A stretch of DNA of 64,000 bases, from assembly GCA_902806565.1 (NCBI GenBank), contig CADCXA010000030.1, positions 310,001 to 374,000 on the forward strand. The letters run 5' to 3'. The first letter of the stretch is position 1. Every line of letters begins with the position of its first letter. The position numbers and the translations under genes are program-made. This document shows positions 57,661 through 64,000 of the stretch, in pieces. A model generated the notes under the pieces. It saw only the letters and a program-made list of their open reading frames with translations. It was not told the DNA's origin and did no database searches. The DNA is from Hypoxylon rubiginosum. Its lineage: Eukaryota; Ascomycota; Sordariomycetes; Xylariales; Hypoxylaceae.

Positions 57661-58231
57661 TATCACTGCCACAAAGCTGGATTGAGGTGCAATAAAGCGC
57701 TCGCTTTATTGCCCTCACTGCCCAGTATGCAATAAATTCATTGTGGACGTCGCTGTAGAAACGAAAAAATAAAGCACTTTTAGGTATAACGCCATTCCCG
57801 GTCACTGAGATTGACTGGGTATCGCGTCTTCAACGTGGCCGGTCTCGTCCCGAAGAGCCTCATGATGTAGTGCAGGCGTAGTCGGCAATTGGATGATTCG
57901 TCGGGTAGCAATGCAGTGATATCGCCATGCATAGATATCGTGACATGCTTTTCTTGGTTGGTCGGTGTTGTTATAGCTCCTCGCATCTACCTTCCTTGAT
58001 ATCGGCAGCGATCTCCGATTGCTTACATTCAGCACTTCCGAGCCAAGCCACAATGTCCAAAGTAGTATACGGAGCGGAGAAGTGCATAGGTCATTTGGGG
58101 TAACATGATACCTTGGGCATGGGCTCCACCCTACTCCAAGCGAGGATAATAACCTCCCAGCGGTGTCTCGTAAAAAAGACAAGTTAATCTTGCAATTTGG
58201 CTTGTTCTTTCAAGAAATGCAAGACTGAAAC
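57661..58231. other. Divergent intergenic region, no gene seen
   Basis: Spacer between the CorA-like gene start and small protein A. The frame at 57802-58182 has no recognisable content. Confidence 0.4.
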
Positions 58232-58565
58232 ATGTTTTCTAGAATTCACGGGAGAAAATCTCAGCCTCCTTCGGGTTGGCCCGTCTCGGTTATTCAATAC
58301 AAGTACAATGACCCTGAAGGTATGCGCCGAGGCTTAAAGAAGCTTTTTGACAATCAATTCATGCTCAAGGTACGCTTAATCCTAGGTACCTTTACACCTT
58401 GAGTCAACTGACAACTGTGAAGAATGAGCACGATAAATGGATTATTCACGCCCCGAGAAGGCTCACCAAAGTGAGTTCACAAACTATCAACACCAGTCAA
58501 GCGATCCTAACGCTTTACAGGCTGAGCAAACCGAAATCGAGGAAGCTGCGCACATGCATTACTAG
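58232..58565 (+). CDS. Small protein A (76 aa), paralogue of small protein B
   Basis: Three exons (58232-58369, 58423-58470, 58521-58565), all phase 0, give 76 residues. The sequence runs MFSRIHGRKSQ..., VIQYKYNDPEGMRRGLKKLF at the end of exon 1, HDKWIIHAPRRLTK as exon 2 (48 nt), and AEQTEIEEAAHMHY as exon 3. No domain is recognised, no signal peptide and no membrane segment; it is basic in the first two exons and acidic at the end. Exon 2 has the same length, phase and motif (PR[RK]LTK) as exon 2 of the gene at 62235, and the end of exon 1 has the same Leu/Phe/Lys spacing. That likeness between independent loci is the main reason to believe it is real. Function unknown. Confidence 0.6.
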
Positions 58566-58943
58566 GTGTGATCTGGCCTGACGGGTTGGGCTAAGAGCTA
58601 TCTTCATCTCTGCGATCTTATGTATCTATCGTTGCCTACCTATCTCCTGAGTGCTGTCTTAGTACAGTACCTGGCCATCTAGGTACACTTTTCGAAGCCA
58701 TTTCAACCCCTATGGGCTTTGTTTTAGACGCCCCCCATGTTCTTATTCGTAGCTCTATGTCGTTTTATCTAGCCCTACCCCGCCAAACGCCTCTATGTAC
58801 ATGTACCCTACCTCCTATCTGTAAACCAGTGATCTATACGTATCGTGAAGTCATCGCTGCTAGCCTACCTACCTTAGGTACATACATTGGTAATCTAGGT
58901 GGGTGTACAGTTACCTAAAATGTGTGAAGTATCAACGCAGATA
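58566..58943. other. Convergent intergenic spacer
   Basis: Separates small protein A from the kinase stop. It is rich in CCTACCTATCTCC-type fragments; no gene. Confidence 0.45.
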
Positions 58944-60766
58944 TCACAGTCTCTCATGCTCTCGCACCCTGGTGGTTTCGCTGAAATAACTCTCCTTCCC
59001 GCACTTGCTGAGGAAAGACCCTAGGCTTTCCGCAACCTGAGCTGCACTCGGACGCTGGTCTCGCTCAATGCACAACATTTTATCCTCGATGTAAGAAAGA
59101 AACTCGTCAAGATATTGTGAGCATCTTGGATCGCCACGAAGGTTGGATATCCATTCCCGGACAGATGGTTTTAGCTCCGCCCCTTTGCCACCATTTGTTG
59201 TGCGATAGAACTTGTCTGCATCGAATTTCAGGCGTTCGTCATATTCGCCACGATCACTGGGGAAGTCCTTGCTAACGGCTTCGTAGCCGGAAATATAGCA
59301 TGTGACGAACTCCAAGAACGTGCATCCGAGGGCCCAAATATCCGACTTCCTAGAGATCTTTGCAATATCAAATTCCGGGGCCTGGTATGTGATGGTCTTT
59401 TTGAGACTGCGCGAAGTCTGTATCGACCTGGACACTAGTCGATGGAATCGCATTAAGCCAAAATCAGATAATACGAGACGCCACCCTGAAGGACCCGTGG
59501 TGTTAGGTTTAGCAAACCAGAGAATATTAGCAGCCTTGATATCTCCATGTCGACCGTATATGGGATAGTCCTCATTTCTATCTGAATCTTGGTCTTGATG
59601 GAGCATTGAAAGTGCTTTTGTCAAACCGAAACATTGTTCAGCCATCCAGGGTAGCAGTAGCCTGTTAGTGCTTTTGCTGAACTGAGTCTTCCAGAAGTCG
59701 TGTAGATCGCCGTTTGCCTCTGGGAATAAAAAGTAGTATTTCCCAGCATCGTCCTCTTTCTCAATTGTGGCAAGCAACGGAATCAGGTGTTTATCGATGC
59801 CATCATTGTACTTTCTGAGCCCATCAACTTCAAACTGAAACTCATTGGTGTTTGGTGATTTCAGGCGCTTGAGCGCAAACGAATGTGAGTCGCCACTATA
59901 CTATCTAACCGTGAGTAATGGACGTATAGGTTGGGGATTGCATGGACACCTACCGGCTGATTGCCGAAATCATAATGGGATGGATGGATCTTCACTATAG
60001 AGACATCGCCAAACCCCCCTTCTCTTGAAAATAGCGTATCTGGGTCTAGTGATTCCTCTCCGTCCTGCGTTTCGATATCCAATTTAGGAGGCGGCACACA
60101 CTTTCTCTCCGTAAATGGTAGCACATCATTGGCCTCAAGGACATAGTGAGGAATCATGCCCTCTTCTCGAGCAAGGAAGGGCGCAACGACCCACCATTGA
60201 CGGGTAGAGAAATTGCTCAGATCGCCATGATCCCAGTCATCCTCATCTCCAAAGATTGCATGTATTGCTTTAGGCTCGATCCGAGGGCGCATCGTTTCGT
60301 GCCTGTGCCGCGATATCGTAATTTCATCCCCCTTTCGTTCTATGACCGGAAGTGGGAGGTAGGAGTCATCGACCTCTAACTCAACGAATGTGCTGATGTA
60401 ATCAATCTTCTTACACAACACCAAGATGGCAAATATCCGAAAGAAAGTAACACTTTCTTTTCGATGTGGATCGGAACAAATTTTATCCAATAACTCGGGA
60501 ATGGCGTCCGGGAGGATCTGTTCAACTAGCGTGCGATCTCTGGCTAGTTCAAGGCTATCAAAGGGTATGAAGCACTTGCTATGATGGCCTATTTTAGCGG
60601 CCCATAAGGCCCCGAATAAAGCTTTCAGCCCTCCTGAATGTAGTTCAGGAGGGCATTCTGTATCCGAAGTAGGGCCCCTTAGAAGATTCTGCCGGAAACG
60701 GTACCCGCGATCGTAGCATGGTCTATGGATGCTCCCGAGGCCATTGGAGGTAGGACCTGGTGCCAT
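58944..60766 (-). CDS. Protein kinase with a fungal N-terminal domain
   Basis: Two exons (59954-60766 and 58944-59900) join in phase 0 for 589 residues. The N-terminal 240 residues are predicted globular with a WWVVAPFLAREEG block and contain no catalytic motif. The kinase domain starts at the Gly-rich loop SREGGFGDVSIVK (about 248-259), with Lys282 in FALKRLK, the catalytic loop HGDIKAAN (389-396; Arg of HRD replaced by Gly), DFG at 417-419, the APEF equivalent in TYQAPEFDIAKISRKSDIWALG, and a C-terminal RPSAAQVAE block. Key catalytic residues are kept, so it is probably active. HGD-type loops with no RD arginine are usual in fungal kinases of this group, often near incompatibility or STAND genes. 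Partners and substrates unknown. Confidence 0.9.
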
Positions 60767-62234
60767 CTGAATAATGGTAGCGTTAGGCTAGATACCTAGG
60801 TACTAAGCAAGAACAGATGTATAATGTGAATTGTTTATCATAAACGTGGGTGGAACGTACGGTACGTTATGCTAACTAGGACATTAAAGATTGAAGGCGT
60901 AGATGCTGCGGCTGTTTGAAGGACAAAGCAAAGCAGTCCATCATAGATATTTATACACAAATAACACACATGAGCCACCGGTCAAGCCCGTGAGCTTTTA
61001 ACAAACGAGGCAACTTAGGAGGTAGGTAGGCAGCAGCCTTTGCATCCCTTGTCTTATGCATGTAATAGCTATCTTAAGCTTCACAGCCTTCGGCCTTCGC
61101 AGCCTAACTGGTCTGTAATCTTATCTTGAGTATAGTTCCATATGATAAAGGTGTTGGGGTCGAGAAGTTCTCTACCGGGATATGGAGCTTCTCCATCATC
61201 TGTGAGGAATCAATCCCAGACCATACTATCGGAATCGGTGGTTCTTAGGAGCCCCTTCACTAGATCCGACTACCGCCATTCAAAAAACACGGCCCCAATA
61301 ATTGCTTTTCATGCTAAATGGCAATCTTGAAGATAGGACTGCGCGAAATATTGATTGTGCTACACACCACGAGAATCATCTTGAGGGGTCCCCGGTAAGG
61401 ATACATCAAGGCATACTGGTCACCGAACTCCTTCTGTCGCGTCGCTGAGGTGAGATCGAGATGCAATAAGCGAAATGCCCACTCACCTAGTGCGGCATAG
61501 GTACTAATCGATGGGTAATTAAAATATCCTCTGTTCCCCTCGATACCATCAACTACCTAAGATACCTAAGTAACTCAGAAAATGAGTGCTCCGTGCTGCT
61601 TAGTTCACACTGGGAACAATGCGAGCAAGAGCATACTCATCTTCCACCATTGGATACAACCTTACGTGCCTACCTAGGTACCTAGGCACGGTTATGCAGG
61701 TTGTGTTGTTCATTGTTACACAGCGTCGAGGTAGGCTGGCTGGCTGGCTGGTAGGCTACCTGCCTTCTTATCTTCTGGCGTGGCATCACCGCCACCCTAC
61801 TGCCTCAAAAATTGATCAAATTGCCACGCGGAAAGCCAAGGCAAAAATATGATCAACTTTCTGGATGCGAACCAAATCAAATGGATAATTATTGAACCAG
61901 GCTAACTCGGCATTCAAAGGCTGTTTGAACTTAGCGAGCCAATACTACATAGATGGAACGTAAGGTTTTATTTATTTTATGGTGGCACCGACTTCTGCTG
62001 TCGTCTGGCCGAGCAGGGCTAATTAGGGCAGGCCATGTTTCTTGCGGGTCTACACCCGAGTACCAAGTTATGGATCGGAAGCCAAGGGCTTATCGAAGTG
62101 GCTGCAATCTTCTTACTCCAACGCACACATATAAATGAAGGTAGAATCGTCCCCTAGTTTAAAAACATTTCAGTCAAAATCTTGAAATCGATCAAGTCAA
62201 CCATTTTCATCTGTCATCATCCCTTCACTTCACA
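60767..62234. other. Intergenic, kinase promoter and upstream of small protein B
   Basis: Contains exact TACCTAGGTA copies at 60794-60803 and 61671-61680. No gene; GGCTGGCTGGCTGG repeat near 61735-61750. Confidence 0.45.
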
Positions 62235-62610
62235 ATGTCAGTTCTATTTCCCCAGGTGGATAGCACGCCAAATTTGGAGAGCACACACGCATTACACGAA
62301 CCCAGGAGTGGAGCGGAGAGCTATACAACATGCATGACGGAGTATAGAATTCCCGGATACCTTGTGAACCCGGAGAATCTTGTCAAGGTCCTCCGAGAAC
62401 GATTCAAGGACAATTACAAAGTTAAGGTAGTGTCTCATGCTTAGCCCGTCTATTCAGTAAATATGCCTAACATAGAGCGAAGCTAAGGAACGACAACTAC
62501 TCGATATCTACTCCTAGAAAACTCACCAAGGTAAGAGCTAACATTATCACTCTCTTAGAACCTGAACATGATTTCTAACAGCTTAGAACGAGTTGATCAT
62601 GTGTTACTGA
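62235..62610 (+). CDS. Small protein B (about 84-87 aa), paralogue of small protein A
   Basis: Exons 62235-62426 and 62483-62530 are joined in phase 0. A third exon starts at 62582 (ending 62596) or, better, at 62587 (ending NELIMCY at 62610). The sequence begins MSVLFPQVDSTPNL and continues TEYRIPGYLVNPENLVKVL and RERFKDNYKVK in exon 1, then LRNDNYSISTPRKLTK in exon 2. Exon 2 is 48 nt, like that of small protein A, with the shared PR[RK]LTK ending exactly at the donor. No signal peptide, membrane segment or known domain. The second exon's acceptor (GCGAAG) is weak. Function unknown; the gene is on the other side of the kinase from its relative and on the same strand as it. Confidence 0.5.
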
Positions 62611-64000
62611 AAAGGGTATCATGTGAATAAGCAATGTGGGCTTACTCATCATGCTTCCAAAGCAACGATATCTTAATTACTGCAACTGCGGTGTCGGGTA
62701 TTTCGGCTATATATTTTCCGCCAAGGAGTTGAAATAAGGGCATTGGGAAACGCAATCGGGTTATCTATCGGGTTAAGCATGGCTTTTGGCAATTGATTCT
62801 AATAGGTGCCTACTTATAGGTTAGGCACCTAACTCCTTATCCTAGGTATTCTCCCTCACATTCATTTGTTCGGTTAGGAATTATTCTTGAATATCAAGTG
62901 GATAACTACCTTATAACGGGCATTCTAAGTAAAGAGTAAAAGCTAATGATAATTACACGCCGGTTGAACTTTTCTAAAACATGTTATGAGCTTTTAATAA
63001 TGACAATATACTATAAGTTATACTAGGGCAAAGAGTGAACCGCCCGTTTTCCACGGAAAAGGAAGTTAGGGGGGTTTGATGTATTTTTTACACCCGACTC
63101 AAGAATTAATACATGGTTTCACTTAGATATACATATCTCTATAATTAAGGGTTTAAGTATTTAAAAGGAGGTAGGTAACAACTTAAAGTGATCTCAGTAG
63201 TGTGACAGCCTTGTACTGATGTTTATGGCACCATGCCTTCAGTCTACGTTCACAATTTCAATAAAGGCAACATCTTCCTGTAACTACATTATAGTACATC
63301 ACACGTTATTAATAAACATTATGCAGTATGTTCGCATACCCTAGTCTAAATTCATATCAAATTGATCGAGTTGTTAGCTACCTCCTAAGGTAACCACTCG
63401 CTCTCCTCCACAGATTGAGGTACCATAGTAAGTACACTTAATTAATAGCCTAGTCACTAGCATGGTACTTAATTAGTTCGCAAAGAACCACCCAAGGAAA
63501 CAGCTAGCATAGCTAGCTATTAGTACTCTTACACCTCGTGCCTCACTGCCTATCGCAAATCTTCGTGCCTCAGGCTGCTAAAGGCTTTTTTATTAATACT
63601 GTTGAAAATCGCGTTGCGATTTATATTAAGGGTGGAAATCCAGGTAGGTATGCCTTATTTATATGTACAGCCGGACTAAACCTCCGGGGGCCTTCTGGGG
63701 AGGCCTCGCTTCACTCGAATTTGGGTTTACTTGAAGTAATACATATATTTACTTATCTACACAATTTACCTATAGGCAGTCCTTATTCAAGATATCTAAT
63801 ATTAAATGTACTCAATTTTTATAAAAACAACCCCCTTGTCGCCTATAACGCCATACATATAACTTAAAGTCTTATATATCCTCAGATTCTGGCCAATCCT
63901 ACTTAATAGCCCGCGCCAAGCCACATTAAGGGGTCCCAGAGGGATTTCAATTTAAGTAAAGCTTCCTAAATTTTTTTTAAATATATTTGTAAATTTAGTA
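62611..64000. other. AT-rich tail of the window
   Basis: AT-rich sequence without a supported gene. The open frame at 63538-63867 (109 codons; FFINTVENRVAIYIKGGN, EVIHIFTYLHNLP) shows no family match and could be a remnant of a mobile element or a chance frame. The last 60 bases are almost entirely A and T. Confidence 0.4.

Overview
The window looks like nuclear DNA of a filamentous ascomycete (Pezizomycotina, probably Sordariomycetes). Genes carry many short introns, mostly about 45-110 nt, with GT...AG ends and a branch site resembling RCTAAC. Gene types typical of this group are present: a HET-domain protein, fungal ESCRT-0 and Atg13, fungal glycoside hydrolases, a C2H2/fungal_trans regulator and a STAND-type N-terminal domain. 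All exon boundaries below were read by eye from splice signals and frame consistency; every multi-exon model sums to a multiple of three. Some predicted start codons are not ATG in the DNA (e.g. for atg13 and the zinc-finger gene), so starts were reset to ATG.

Layout, left to right: start of a secreted protein (-, cut by the window edge); HET protein (-); hse1, ESCRT-0 (-); atg13 (-); GH125 mannosidase (-); GH75 chitosanase (-); conserved NTF2-like protein (+); a degenerate G-alpha-like protein fused to a STAND-type N-terminal domain, with a one-base frameshift (+); BBE-type FAD oxidase (-); a decayed polyketide synthase ketosynthase fragment (+); secreted heme peroxidase (-); GH92 mannosidase (+); intron-containing tRNA-Asp (-); DUF2461 protein (-); C2H2 + fungal_trans transcription factor (-); an approximately 6 kb gene-poor spacer; GH55 beta-1,3-glucanase (+, 11 exons); PhyH-like dioxygenase (-, with a second exon); MARVEL-like membrane protein (-); EFM7 methyltransferase (-); QCR8 (+); CorA-like membrane protein (-); small protein A (+); divergent protein kinase (-); small protein B, related to A (+); AT-rich tail.

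Several housekeeping genes (hse1, atg13, efm7, qcr8, tRNA) alternate with accessory genes. Four glycoside hydrolases (GH125, GH75, GH92, GH55) target mannan or mannoprotein glycans, chitosan and beta-1,3-glucan, which are all fungal-wall polymers; they are dispersed and not an operon-like cluster. The PKS relic beside the FAD oxidase suggests the remains of a secondary-metabolite locus. The least explained items are the pair of small three-exon genes around the kinase, and the G-alpha-like fusion that has lost both GTPase catalytic residues.
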